A stretch of DNA of 64,000 bases from Amycolatopsis sacchari (GTDB lineage: Bacteria > Actinomycetota > Actinomycetes > Mycobacteriales > Pseudonocardiaceae). Under the pieces are notes generated by a model, which made no database searches, was not told the origin of the DNA, and was given only the letters and a program-made list of their open reading frames with translations. Positions 25,510 through 35,978 of the stretch are shown one piece after another; positions within the stretch are counted from its first letter, which is position 1; every line of letters begins with the position of its first letter. Where the stretch lies: assembly GCF_900114035.1 (NCBI RefSeq), contig NZ_FORP01000007.1, positions 248,001 to 312,000 on the forward strand. Direction: 5' to 3'. The position numbers were made by a program, and so were the translations under genes.

Positions 25510-25959
25510 TCAGAGCACCGCGCGGAGCCGGTCCGCGATGTTGCCGATGCGCCCCAGCACGCCGTTGACGAAGCGGGGCGAGTCGTCGGTCGACAGCTCC
25601 TTCGCCAGGCCGACGGCCTCGTCGATCGCGACCGGGTCGGGCACGTCCGCCGACCACAGCAGCTCGTAGACGCCCACGCGCAGCACGGCGAGGTCGACCG
25701 GGGGCATGCGGTCGAGCGTCCAGCCCTGCGCGTGTTCCGCGAGCAGCTCGTCGATGCGCTCGCGGTGCTTCGTCACGCCCTCGACGAGGGAAATCGTGTA
25801 GTCCCCGACCGGATCCACCTCGGGCGAGCCGACCCGGTCCGCCAGCAGCGTCACCGGGTCGAGGGAACGCTGAGCGGCCTCGTAGAGCATTTCGACGGCA
25901 CGCCTGCGCAAAGCGCGGCGGCTCGGAGAGCCGCCGCGCCGCGATACCGGGGAACTCAA
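25510..25959 (-). CDS. nusB: Transcription antitermination factor NusB
   Basis: The 149-aa all-helical RNA-binding protein joins NusE/S10 at boxA of rRNA leaders. The motifs [30 protein letters not shown] and [28 protein letters not shown] are typical. The start is most likely TTG at 25957-25959, overlapping the efp stop (TTGA); the next in-frame ATG would cut off the first helix. It is the last gene of pepP-efp-nusB. Confidence 0.94.
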   Translation of the reverse strand: MSSPVSRRGGSPSRRALRRRAVEMLYEAAQRSLDPVTLLADRVGSPEVDPVGDYTISLVEGVTKHRERIDELLAEHAQGWTLDRMPPVDLAVLRVGVYELLWSADVPDPVAIDEAVGLAKELSTDDSPRFVNGVLGRIGNIADRLRAVL

Positions 25960-26519
25960 GACGAGACCCTGCCCAGGTACCGGCCGTCGCGGGTGTCCAC
26001 CTTGACCTTCTCGCCGGTGGTGACGAACAGCGGCACCTGGATCTCGGCGCCGGTCTCCAGCGTCGCCGGCTTGGTGCCGCCGGTGGAGCGGTCGCCCTGC
26101 AGGCCCGGGTCGGTGTGCTGGATGACCAGCTCGACCGACGTGGGCAGCTCGACGTACAGCGGCGCGCCCTCGTGCACGGCGACCTGGACCTCGGTGTTCT
26201 CCAGCAGGTAGTTCGCCGCGTCACCGACGACCTCGCGCGGGACCGTGATCTGGTCGTACGTCTCGCCGTCCATGAACACGAAGTCGGCGCCGTCGTTGTA
26301 CAGGTACGTCATGTTCCGGCGGTCGACCGTCGCGGTCTCCACCTTGGTGCCGGCGTTGAACGTCTTGTCCACCACCTTGCCGGACAGCACGTGCTTGAGG
26401 GTGGTGCGCACGAACGCGCCGCCCTTGCCCGGCTTGACGTGCTGGAAGTTCACGACGGACCAGAGCTGGCCGTCGAGGTTGAGCACCAGGCCGTTCTTCA
26501 GGTCGTTGGTGGTGGCCAC
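25956..26519 (-). CDS. efp: Translation elongation factor P
   Basis: The 187-aa EF-P relieves ribosome stalling at polyproline. Its three OB-type domains are complete. The tip loop of domain I reads KPGKGGAF, with the functional Lys near residue 34. No modification genes (epmA/B or a rhamnosyltransferase) are nearby, consistent with the unmodified lysine reported for actinobacteria, although the palindromic PGKGP described there reads PGKGG here. It starts with GTG at 26517-26519 and is preceded by pepP. Confidence 0.97.
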   Translation of the reverse strand: MATTNDLKNGLVLNLDGQLWSVVNFQHVKPGKGGAFVRTTLKHVLSGKVVDKTFNAGTKVETATVDRRNMTYLYNDGADFVFMDGETYDQITVPREVVGDAANYLLENTEVQVAVHEGAPLYVELPTSVELVIQHTDPGLQGDRSTGGTKPATLETGAEIQVPLFVTTGEKVKVDTRDGRYLGRVSS

Positions 26520-26561
26520 GGGTAGTCCAGTTCTCCTGTTGTGTTCTGTGGCGCGGCCGCG

Positions 26562-27641
26562 CTAGACGACCACGAGTTCCTTGCTGCTCAGGGTGAGGAG
26601 TTCGGGAGCCTCGTCCCGCACGACCAGCGTGTCCTCGATGCGGACGCCACCACGGCCGGCGAGGTAGACACCGGGCTCGACGGTGACCGTCATACCGACG
26701 GACAGTGTACCGTCGCCCTTCTTCGCCAGACTGGGTGCCTCGTGAATCTCCAGTCCCACCCCGTGCCCGAGGCCGTGGGAGAACTCCTCGCCGTGCCCGG
26801 CGTCCTCGATCACGGCACGGGCGGCGCGGTCGACGTCGACCGTGCGGGCACCCGGCAGGACCGCTTTCCGGCCCGCTTCCTGCGCCTGCCGCACCAGCTC
26901 GTACAGCTCGCGCTGCCAGTCCGCGGCCTTGCCGAGCACCAGTGTCCTGGTCATGTCGGAGTGGTAGCCGTCGACGGTCGCGCCGAAGTCGAGCTTGAGG
27001 AAGTCGCCCTGCCTCAGCACCGCGTCGGTCGGCCGGTGGTGCGGGATCGCGGAGTTGACTCCCGTGGCGACGATCGAGTCGAACGACGGCGCCGACGAAC
27101 CGTGGTCCAGCATCAGGTTCTCGAGGTCCCGCGCGACCTCCCGCTCGGTGCGGCCGGGCCGGATCCCGCCGCGCTCCAGCAGCTCGGCGAGGGCGGCGTC
27201 GGCGGCGGCGCAGGCGCGGCGCACGGCTTCGATCTCGTGCTCGTCCTTGACCAGCCGCAGCCGCTCGACCAGGCCCGGGGCGCGCACGAGGTCCACCTCC
27301 GCTGACACCGACGTGAGGGCCTCGTACTGCTCGACGCTGACGTGCTGGCTCTCGAAGCCCGTCCGCCCCGAGCCGCGTTTGACGAGCGCGGCGGCGCTGT
27401 CCCGGTCGATCACGTGCTCGAGGTCCGGCACCTCCGCGGCGGCCTGCGTGACGTAGCGGCCGTCGGTGCAGAACAGGGTCTTCGGCTCGCCGTCGGCGTG
27501 CAGCAGCAGCGCGGCGTTCGACCCGGTGAACCCGGTGAGGTAGCGGATGTTCAGCAGGTCGGTGACGAGCAGGGCGTCGGCCCCGGCCTGGCGGACCAGC
27601 GCACGCAGCGCGTCCCGGCGGGCGGCATGGAGATCGGGCAC
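26562..27641 (-). CDS. pepP: Xaa-Pro aminopeptidase / M24 family metallopeptidase
   Basis: This 359-aa cytoplasmic peptidase has an N-terminal creatinase-like domain (1-125) and a C-terminal pita-bread domain. Metal ligands are visible as LDFGATVDGYHSDMTR (two Asp), GHGVGLEIHE (His), VEPGVYLAG (Glu) and GGVRIEDTLVV (Glu). It removes N-terminal residues preceding proline. The pairing with efp and nusB is the usual actinobacterial order, after aroQ/aroB. It is divergent from the small membrane protein gene at 27680. Confidence 0.9.
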   Translation of the reverse strand: MPDLHAARRDALRALVRQAGADALLVTDLLNIRYLTGFTGSNAALLLHADGEPKTLFCTDGRYVTQAAAEVPDLEHVIDRDSAAALVKRGSGRTGFESQHVSVEQYEALTSVSAEVDLVRAPGLVERLRLVKDEHEIEAVRRACAAADAALAELLERGGIRPGRTEREVARDLENLMLDHGSSAPSFDSIVATGVNSAIPHHRPTDAVLRQGDFLKLDFGATVDGYHSDMTRTLVLGKAADWQRELYELVRQAQEAGRKAVLPGARTVDVDRAARAVIEDAGHGEEFSHGLGHGVGLEIHEAPSLAKKGDGTLSVGMTVTVEPGVYLAGRGGVRIEDTLVVRDEAPELLTLSSKELVVV

Positions 27642-27679
27642 GCCCTCACCTTACTGACGGGTTGCCTTACAGTGACACG

Positions 27680-28216
27680 ATGCGGCCCTGGTTGACGCGA
27701 GGACTCGGGATGGCGGTGCTGCACGGCATCGCGGACACGGCGCTGGCGAAGGCGGCGGTGTACCACCCCACGGGCCTGCTCACGGTCCGGATCGTCGTGA
27801 TCGCGCTGCTCGTCGGCGCGGCGGCGCTGTGGGGTGCGCTCGACGCGTGGCTGCGGCGGGAGGACGCCGGGCGCACGTGGCTCCTCGCCTCGCTCGTCGC
27901 GGGCTGGGGCTCCGGCGTGCTGTACGTGATCGGCCGCGGGATCCTCGTCGACCAGGCGGGCACGGCCGAACTGCGGCCCGCGCTCACCGGCGGCGCCGCG
28001 TTCACCGCCTTGCTCGTGCTGATCCCCGCCGGGCTCGGCCTGCTCGTGGGCGCCCGGCTGAACAAGCCACAGCCTGAGGAAGCAGAGCCGGAGGAGGAAC
28101 GCCCCTCCCCCACACCGCGGCGACGGCGCGCGCCGTCCCCCACACCGCGCGGCACGTCGTCGGTCAGCGGCCGAGCGGCCCGGCCTGCGGGTGGGCGCGC
28201 CACTCGGCGGCGCTGA
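27680..28216 (+). CDS. Small four-helix membrane protein (B-4DMT-like)
   Basis: This 178-aa protein has hydrophobic segments at about 8-30, 36-53, 68-85 and 102-124, followed by a polar Glu-rich then Arg/Pro-rich tail. It resembles the actinobacterial family annotated as B-4DMT transporters, but I recognise this only from its layout and start (MRPWLTRGLGMAVLHGIADT). The C-terminal 17 codons overlap the 3' end of the opposing lipoprotein gene by 53 bp. Two CCCCCACACCGCG copies lie in the tail-coding part (about 28108-28147). Confidence 0.6.
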   Translation: MRPWLTRGLGMAVLHGIADTALAKAAVYHPTGLLTVRIVVIALLVGAAALWGALDAWLRREDAGRTWLLASLVAGWGSGVLYVIGRGILVDQAGTAELRPALTGGAAFTALLVLIPAGLGLLVGARLNKPQPEEAEPEEERPSPTPRRRRAPSPTPRGTSSVSGRAARPAGGRATRRR

Positions 28217-29666
28217 CCGTTTCGACCGGCGAGCCGTTGAGCTGCGCGACCGTGCCGGGCTGCACCGGCCACAGGTTGCCGTCGTCGAGCAGGAAACCCA
28301 GTCCCAGCCCGGCGGCCTGGATCGCGCGGGCGCCGGTCGCGAGGTGCGCGGCGGGCCGGACCTGGTCGAGCGCGGGCAGGCGCTCGTCGAGCACGTGCGT
28401 AGCCAGTTGCACGGCGACGGACCGCCGGTCGACGCGGACGAGCTTCCCGTCCGAGACGAGGTCCATGGTCCGCACCGGTGAGGGCATCGCGAACCCGTCG
28501 AGCACGCCGAGGGCACGCTGCGGGGTCGCGCACGCGTTGACCCCGGTGACGTCGAGCCCGTAGTGCCGCAGGTCGGTGGGCGCGTTCGCCTCGCCGAGGC
28601 TGGTCGCGCGCACGACGTCGAACGGGACGCGGCCACACGGGTCCGAAGTGGACGCCGGCGCGTGCCCGTCGGGCCTGCGGACCAGGCCCGGCCCCTCGCG
28701 CCACGGCCCGGGGAGCAGCACGTCCCGGTAGGGGTGGGCGGTGAAGTCGCGGTTCCAGAAGGTCACGCTCGTGCCGCCATCGGTTTCGTGGGCGATGGCG
28801 AACGCGTCGAGGCCGTCGACCCATTCGAGGTCGGCGCTGAAGGCGTCGACCACGGAGGCGGTGCGGGGCGCGCCGGTTCCGGGCACCGCGGCGAAACCCT
28901 TGTCTGTCAAGGCTTCCACCCCGCTGCTGAAGGCGGGGTCCTTGGCGCGCAGCACGAACTGCCCGGCCCCGTTCCAGCCCGCGGCGCGGCCCGTGGTGTC
29001 GGTGAACATGAGGTAGAACCAGCCGTCGAGGTAGACGGCCGAGGGCTGCCCCGCGCCGTAGAGGTTGTCGCGGTGGACGTCGTGGGACGGGCCGACGACC
29101 GGGCCGGGCCGACGGGTCCAGGTGAGGCCGTCGGTGCTGGTGGCGAGACCGATGGCGTTGCCGAGCGCGTGATCGCCCGCGGCGCCCGTGTAGTAGAGGT
29201 AGTACGTCGCATCGACGCGGATAACCGAGGGATCGCACGTGTGCGCCCCGTCGAACTGCCCGGGGTTGCCGGACAACACGGCGGGCGGAACGGCGCCACC
29301 CGGCCCGGTGAAGGGGCCGTCGAGGGAGGGTGACTCCGCGTAGAGGATGTCGTCGCCCGGCGGCGGGGCGGTCGGATACTGGCTGCACCACCACATGCGG
29401 GTCGTGCCGCCGTCGAGCATGACGGTGGGGCCGTAGTTGTAGGGCGCGCCGGGGCCGCCCGCCGCGACGACACCGGCGCTTTCGCGATTGCCGGTGGTGG
29501 TGAGCGAGACCTGGGCCGGTTTGGCGTGGCCGTTCGCCGGGGAGCCGCCGAGGCCGCCGTCGCCCTCGGCCTGGGTCTGCGCGTTGCCGGGTGTGCAGGC
29601 GGCGGTCGCCGTGCCCAGCACGATCGCCAGGAGGGCAGCGGTGAGCCGCTGTCGGAACCCGCGCAT
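28164..29666 (-). CDS. Secreted lipoprotein with GH43-like beta-propeller
   Basis: This 500-aa protein starts MRGFRQRLTAALLAIVLGTATAAC, a signal peptide with the lipobox Cys at 24, then a Gly/Ala-rich linker. The body has propeller-like repeats of the GH43/GH68 kind: APYNYGPTVMLDGGTTRMWWC, HTCDPSVIRVDATYYLYYTG, AGQPSAVYLDGWFYLMFTD, SADLEWVDGLDAFAIAH. The DPSV and DGxYYLxYT blocks are typical of beta-xylosidase/arabinanase-like proteins. The active-site acids cannot be assigned with certainty, so the substrate is open. Its 3' end overlaps the convergent membrane protein gene by 53 bp. Confidence 0.68.
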   Translation of the reverse strand: MRGFRQRLTAALLAIVLGTATAACTPGNAQTQAEGDGGLGGSPANGHAKPAQVSLTTTGNRESAGVVAAGGPGAPYNYGPTVMLDGGTTRMWWCSQYPTAPPPGDDILYAESPSLDGPFTGPGGAVPPAVLSGNPGQFDGAHTCDPSVIRVDATYYLYYTGAAGDHALGNAIGLATSTDGLTWTRRPGPVVGPSHDVHRDNLYGAGQPSAVYLDGWFYLMFTDTTGRAAGWNGAGQFVLRAKDPAFSSGVEALTDKGFAAVPGTGAPRTASVVDAFSADLEWVDGLDAFAIAHETDGGTSVTFWNRDFTAHPYRDVLLPGPWREGPGLVRRPDGHAPASTSDPCGRVPFDVVRATSLGEANAPTDLRHYGLDVTGVNACATPQRALGVLDGFAMPSPVRTMDLVSDGKLVRVDRRSVAVQLATHVLDERLPALDQVRPAAHLATGARAIQAAGLGLGFLLDDGNLWPVQPGTVAQLNGSPVETVSAAEWRAHPQAGPLGR

Positions 29667-29713
29667 GTTCGGTGGTGACCTTCCGTCGGTAGCTGCGTCA
29701 GTGTAGGAGGTCG

Positions 29714-30631
29714 TTAACCCTCCTGGGTGACGCCAGGCCGCTCCGCGACGAGTTCCACCTCGAAACCGTCCGCGTTTTCCAGATAGGCCGCATAGTGGTC
29801 CGGCCCGCCCGCGTGCGGGTACCGGTCGGGGAACAGCGGGCGCCAGCCGTGCCGCCCGGCCTCGCGGGCGAGTTCGTCCACGCGGTGTGGTGAGCCGGCG
29901 TGCAGGGCGAGGTGGTTCAGCCCGGGCCGGCAGCGGTCGTGCTCGGAAGCGGTGAGCGCGGGCGACACCTCGACGACGACGTACGTGGGGCCTTGTTTCC
30001 AGCTGATGCCGGCGGGCCAGCGCTGGAACTCGTGCCAGCCCAGTTCGGTGAGGAGCCACCCCAGGCTGGCTTCGGCGCGGGCGAGGTCGGGCACCCACAG
30101 CTCGACGTGGTGCAGGTGGCCGTGGTGGCCGGGAAGCGCGATGTAGACGCGGTGGGGGCCGCCGTAGTGTTCCTCGCCGCCGACGTCCTGGAACCCGAGC
30201 CGCTCGACGAGCCTGCGGCTGGCGGTGTTGGCTTCGTGGACGAGCGCCCAGACGGCGCTGACGCCGATAGTGCGGAGCCCGTGGTCGAGCAACGCGGTGG
30301 CGGCCTCGGTCGCGAAGCCTTGTCCGCCGTGCGCGGGGTCGAGGAAGTAGCCGATCTCGGCCGTGCCCGGAGGCAGGTCGCTGGAGGGCCGCAGGTGCGC
30401 GAGCCCGATGACGCGGCCGTCGTGCTCGATCACCCAGTGCCCCAGCCCATCCGGCCCGTCATACGCGAGCCGGCGCCCGACCATCTCGCGGCAGCGCTCA
30501 GGATCGCTGTAGTCGACGGCAAGGTGGCGGCTCTGCCCAGGATCGGCGAAGATCCGCAGGATCGCCTCGGTGTCGGTCGGCCGGAGGCTCCGCAGGGTGA
30601 GCCGCGGGGTCCGCAGCACGGGGACTTTCAT
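29714..30631 (-). CDS. GNAT acetyltransferase fused to a VOC/glyoxalase domain
   Basis: In this 305-aa protein residues 1-165 are a GNAT domain of the RimJ/RimL type (LRTPRLTLRSLRPTD, the acetyl-CoA loop HGGQGFATEA at 101-110, EANTASRRLVERLGFQDV). Residues about 172-298 are a VOC domain (HLHHVELWVPDLARAEASLGWLL, then PGLNHLALHAGS and YAAYLENADGFEVELV), with His and Glu at metal-site positions (H175, H240, E292). ATG 30629-30631 follows AGGTGA. Acetyltransferase plus metal-binding resistance domains suggest a detoxifying role, but this is inference. Confidence 0.75.
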   Translation of the reverse strand: MKVPVLRTPRLTLRSLRPTDTEAILRIFADPGQSRHLAVDYSDPERCREMVGRRLAYDGPDGLGHWVIEHDGRVIGLAHLRPSSDLPPGTAEIGYFLDPAHGGQGFATEAATALLDHGLRTIGVSAVWALVHEANTASRRLVERLGFQDVGGEEHYGGPHRVYIALPGHHGHLHHVELWVPDLARAEASLGWLLTELGWHEFQRWPAGISWKQGPTYVVVEVSPALTASEHDRCRPGLNHLALHAGSPHRVDELAREAGRHGWRPLFPDRYPHAGGPDHYAAYLENADGFEVELVAERPGVTQEG

Positions 30632-30935
30632 GCTCACCTCGCTGCTCGGGTGGGTGTGGGTGGTTGTTCTCGGGCGGGTGTGGGTGGTTGTTCTCGGGCG
30701 GTGTTGTGGTGGGCGTGCCGGTCCCGCGCCGCCGGTTGGTCCCGCCGCCGCGCCACAGGCTGCTCCCGCCTTTGCCGCGCTGCGGGTGTCGGCCCCACCG
30801 TTGCCACGCAACGGACCCCCGCGCATAGCCGCATCGCGGGCCGATGCCGTCGTTGCCGCGCCACGGGGCGCGGCCGAGTGCTCGCGGGACGCCTCCCGCG
30901 GCTCCGGTCTGCCCCGCGACTTCCGGGCAGTGGCG
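30632..30935. other. Non-coding spacer with a 24-bp tandem duplication
   Basis: This 304-bp gap lies between aroQ and the GNAT-VOC gene. No supported gene was found. The part near the GNAT start is G/T-rich on the plus strand and carries a perfect 24-bp duplication (30652-30699). The rest is ordinary GC-rich sequence with open frames that look like composition artefacts (poly-Ala/Gly/Pro/Arg translations). Confidence 0.6.
30652..30699. repeat. Perfect tandem duplication, 24-bp unit x2
   Basis: Bases 30652-30675 and 30676-30699 are identical; the unit begins GGGTGTGGG and ends TCTCGGGC. It lies 21 bp upstream of the GNAT-VOC start codon in the transcribed direction of that gene. It is probably a slippage product; no protein product is supported. 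Confidence 0.85.
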
Positions 30936-31367
30936 TCAGCGGGCGTTTTCGGCGAGCCAGCGCAGCGCCAGGGGGTAACCGGGCACGCCGAGACCGGCGA
31001 TGACCGCCGTGGCGATGTCGGAAAGCACGCTGTGGTGCCGGAACTCCTCGCGCTTGTGCACGTTGGAGATGTGCAGCTCGATGAGCGGCGCGGTCAGCTG
31101 GGCGGCGGCGTCGCGGACGGCGATCGAGTAGTGCGTCCAGGCCCCGGCGTTGAGCACCACGGGGAAACCACTGTCTGCCGCCTCGTGCAACCAGCCGACC
31201 ATCTCACCCTCGTGGTCCGTCTGCCGCACTTCGACGTCCAGGCCGAGTTCTCCGCCGGTCTTCACGCACAGTTCGGCCAGGTCCGCGTGCGTGGTCGAGC
31301 CATAGACCGACGGCTCCCGCTTGCCGAGCCGCCCCAGGTTTGGTCCATTAAGGACGAAGACCTTCAC
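30936..31367 (-). CDS. aroQ: 3-dehydroquinate dehydratase, type II
   Basis: The 143-aa type II enzyme dehydrates 3-dehydroquinate in the shikimate pathway. Motifs are [19 protein letters not shown] (catalytic Tyr and Arg loop), [35 protein letters not shown] and [19 protein letters not shown] with the catalytic His. It starts with GTG at 31365-31367, 46 bp after aroB, and is probably the last gene of aroC-aroK-aroB-aroQ. Confidence 0.96.
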   Translation of the reverse strand: MKVFVLNGPNLGRLGKREPSVYGSTTHADLAELCVKTGGELGLDVEVRQTDHEGEMVGWLHEAADSGFPVVLNAGAWTHYSIAVRDAAAQLTAPLIELHISNVHKREEFRHHSVLSDIATAVIAGLGVPGYPLALRWLAENAR

Positions 31368-31413
31368 CGCGTTGCGCTCCCCTCGTCACATCCACCGGCT
31401 CCGGGGGCCGGGT

Positions 31414-33040
<1,627 letters not shown>

Positions 33041-33044
<4 letters not shown>

Positions 33045-34228
33045 CACCGTTCCTCCAGCGCCTTGAGGTAGCCCTCGGCGTTGCGCTTGGTTTCGGCGAG
33101 CGAGTCACCACCGAACTTCTCCAACGCCGCGTCAGCCAGGACGAGCGCGGCCACCGACTCCAGCACGACCCCGGCCCGCGGCACCGCACAAACGTCGGAC
33201 CGCTGGTGGATGGCCACCGCGGGCTCGCCGGTCGTGACGTCCACAGTGGACAGCGCCTTCGGCACGGTCGAAATCGGCTTCATCGCGACGCGCACCCGCA
33301 GCGGTTCCCCGTTGGTGATGCCGCCTTCCAGTCCGCCCGCACGGTTCGACCGGCGCGTGACGCCGACCGGCCCGGAGCCCGGGTCGATCTCGTCGTGCGC
33401 CTGGCTGCCCCAGCGGCGGGCCGTGGTGAAGCCGTCACCCACCTCGACGCCCTTCATCGCCTGCACGCCCATCAGCGCACCCGCGAGCCGCGCGTCCAGG
33501 CGGCGGTCCCAGTGCACGTGGGAACCGAGCCCCGGCGGCAGCCCGTAGGCGATCACCTCGATCACGCCGCCGACGGTGTCCCCCGCCTTCCGCACGGCGT
33601 CGACTTCGGCGACCATCCGGTCCGTGGCCTCCTGACCGAAGGCACGCACCGGGCTCTCGTCGATGGCGGCGAGGTCTCCGGGGCCCGGCAGCGGGCCTTC
33701 CGGTGCCTCGGCACCGCCGATCGAGATCACGTGGCTGATGATCTCCACACCGAGCAGCTGACGCAGGAACGCGCGCGCCACCGTGCCGAGTGCTGTGCGG
33801 GACGCGGTTTCCCGCGCGCTGGCCCGCTCGAGCACGGGCCGGGCCTCGTCGAAGCCGTACTTCTGCATGCCAGGCAGGTCCGCGTGCCCGGGCCGGGGCC
33901 GCGTCAGCGGCTCGTTGCGGGCGAGACCGGCGAGCTCGGCCGGATCGACCGGGTCGGCGGCCATGACCTTTTCCCACTTGGGCCATTCCGCGTTTTCGAT
34001 GTGCACCGCGATGGGGCCGCCCTGGGTCACGCCATGCCGGACACCGCCGAGGAACTCGATGTGGTCGGTTTCGAAGCCCATGCGCGGGCTGCGGCCGAAC
34101 CCGAGCCGCCGGCGGGCGAGCTGCTCACTCACTTCGGCGGTGGTGACCTCGACTCCGGCCACCATCCCTTCCAGCACGGCGGCCAGCGCGGGCCCGTGCG
34201 ATTCACCTGCGGTTATCCAGCGCAACAC
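33041..34228 (-). CDS. aroC: Chorismate synthase
   Basis: The 395-aa FMN-dependent enzyme forms chorismate from EPSP. Signatures are [62 protein letters not shown] and the C-terminal [25 protein letters not shown]. It starts with GTG at 34226-34228. It is the first of the aro group, 33 bp after the prepilin peptidase. Confidence 0.97.
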
Positions 34229-34261
34229 CTCACGATCCTGTCACGTCCCACCCTGCGGGAC

Positions 34262-34918
34262 TCAAGTGCCCATACCTGTTCCCGGGAACACCGCGACCAG
34301 CCAGGTCGCGGCGAGCATGCCGGGCCCGTGCGGTACTCCGCGCCTCCAATGCCGGACCAGCGCGAGCACCACCGTGACCACCGACGCGAGTGCGGCCGCC
34401 AGGACGAGCGCCATCCAGTGCACGGCGCCCACCACCGCGCCGAGGACACCTGCGAGCTTCACGTCGCCCGCGCCTAACGAGCGGCAAGACAACGCGTGCA
34501 CCAGCATGTGTGCGCCGCCGAAGAGGACAGCGGCAGCGGCCGCTCGAATCGCCAGCGGCGGGCCGGGACCGGCTGCCGCCGCTGTCACGAGCGCAGTCGC
34601 GAGGGCTGGGTACGCGGGCAACGTGAGCGCGTCAGGCAGGCGGCGGTGGCGCAGATCAGCGGCCGCCAGCGGGACCGCGAAGGTCGCAAGAGCGAGTGGC
34701 ACCGGCAGCCACCAGCCCGGCCAGGCGCCCGCAAGCCAGCGCCAGCCCGCGAACGACCACAGGACGGCCGTGCCGACGGCGACGGGAAGCGTCGGGACCG
34801 GGGCGGGCGCACGGGCCCGGGCGAGGACGACTGAGGCGAGCATCGCGAGCGTGGCGCCCGCTCCGGCGAACGCGGCGGTGAGGAGGATGGCGAGAACGGG
34901 GTGGAGTGCGTTGGTCAT
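34262..34918 (-). CDS. Prepilin peptidase, A24 family (C-terminal part only type)
   Basis: This 218-aa polytopic membrane protein carries the two aspartates of A24 peptidases: D88 in AADLRHRRLPDALTLP and D152 in SLGAGDVKLAGVLG (GxGD type). About six hydrophobic segments are present. The N-terminal methyltransferase domain of PilD is lacking, as in many actinobacteria. The position between aroE and aroC in this locus is conserved in actinobacteria. No pilin genes are in the window, so its substrate must lie elsewhere. Confidence 0.85.
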   Translation of the reverse strand: MTNALHPVLAILLTAAFAGAGATLAMLASVVLARARAPAPVPTLPVAVGTAVLWSFAGWRWLAGAWPGWWLPVPLALATFAVPLAAADLRHRRLPDALTLPAYPALATALVTAAAAGPGPPLAIRAAAAAVLFGGAHMLVHALSCRSLGAGDVKLAGVLGAVVGAVHWMALVLAAALASVVTVVLALVRHWRRGVPHGPGMLAATWLVAVFPGTGMGT

Positions 34919-35978
34919 GCCTCTACTTTTCCCGGGGTGGGCGGTATTCGGCAAGGAAGAGTTTTTACGAGTGGACCACTCGTGCGGAAATTCGGAGGAA
35001 TTCCTTCGGTCGGGTGAATTGGGGTCGAGTTGCGCTGCGAATTGTGGTGCCGGTGGGCGGTTTGCGGCTGGGGCGAAGGCGGAGCGGATGGGGCAGCGGG
35101 TTTGGGGCGGAGCGGGTGGAAGCGCGGGGTGGGGTGGGTGGAAGCGCGGGTGGGGGTCAGGTAGGGCGATGGGGTGCACGACCGGTGGTGTGATCAGGAC
35201 GGGGTGGGCGGTTGAGCGAACGGCCACCGTGAGCGCGGATCGAACGAGACGGGTGTGCAGGGGGATTGAGCGGCCAGGGTTGGCGGGAGGACTGGGCGGC
35301 CGGGGGGGTCGGGGGTCGCGCAAGCCGGAAAGCGGGGCTATCAAACGGTAGGGGTGGGCGTGGCGATCGAACGGCCAAGGTGACTGGGGAGCCGAGTCCA
35401 AGCAATGGCGATGGGCCAGAAGGAAGCCGCGTGCGGGAAGGATTCCGCCGAAGTGTCCGAGACCCGGTTTGGTTTCGGCGGAAGAAGGGGCGGCGTGGTC
35501 GGTGGTAGCTCGCTCGGTGATCAAGTGAGCCGGAATGAGGCGGTCACATGCGATTGGTGGCATGGCCGGGGTAGTGGTTCGCGCGATGATCGGAATGGGA
35601 CTGGGCGGTGCTTGCGCCGGATGGGGAAAGTAGGCACGTCGACGTGGTCCCACAGCGGTAACGGGCGGAAAATAGTGTCACCGCGAACTGGCGCGCGGAA
35701 TTCATCTCATGAACGGCCGCGCCGGGGAGATAAAAATGAGTAGCGAGGCTCAGGGAAAACCGAAATATGGAGCGGGATATCCGGTACGGACAGCCGACCT
35801 CGCCCCGAGCAGGAAATGGAGCAGGGACCGTAGCGGGACCACCGCACCGACTGCCTCAGAACTGAGCCCGAGTGGAACGGCCATGATGCCCCGTGAAGCC
35901 GTCCCAGCGAAGACGCCGCTCAGACAAAGCCGTCCCACCGAAACCGCCGCCCAGGCAAAAGCCGCCGGGGGCGCAGCC
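34919..35978. other. Gene-free, strongly G-skewed spacer (about 1.06 kb)
   Basis: No supported gene was found. The plus strand is very G-rich: bases 35101-35160 count 38 G and 7 C, and 35041-35100 count 34 G and 10 C. Long open frames are Pro/His/Thr/Arg-rich on the minus strand and have no family features. Around 35560-35790 the skew weakens and A/T rises. Near the right end lie two imperfect 31-bp repeats. In the direction of the neighbouring minus-strand genes the RNA would be C-rich and G-poor, the composition Rho prefers. Confidence 0.55.
35896..35957. repeat. Imperfect 31-bp tandem repeat downstream of the anti-sigma gene
   Basis: Bases 35896-35926 and 35927-35957 share about 25 of 31 positions; each begins AAGCCGTCCCA. 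A partial third copy follows from about 35959. The array lies 22 bp beyond the stop of the anti-sigma gene. No function can be assigned. Confidence 0.6.

Noticed and set aside
34919-35653. Long open frame extending the prepilin peptidase upstream by about 245 codons
   Set aside because: The translation is Pro/His/Thr/Arg-rich with no domain and follows the extreme base skew; the A24 protein has a proper start at 34918.
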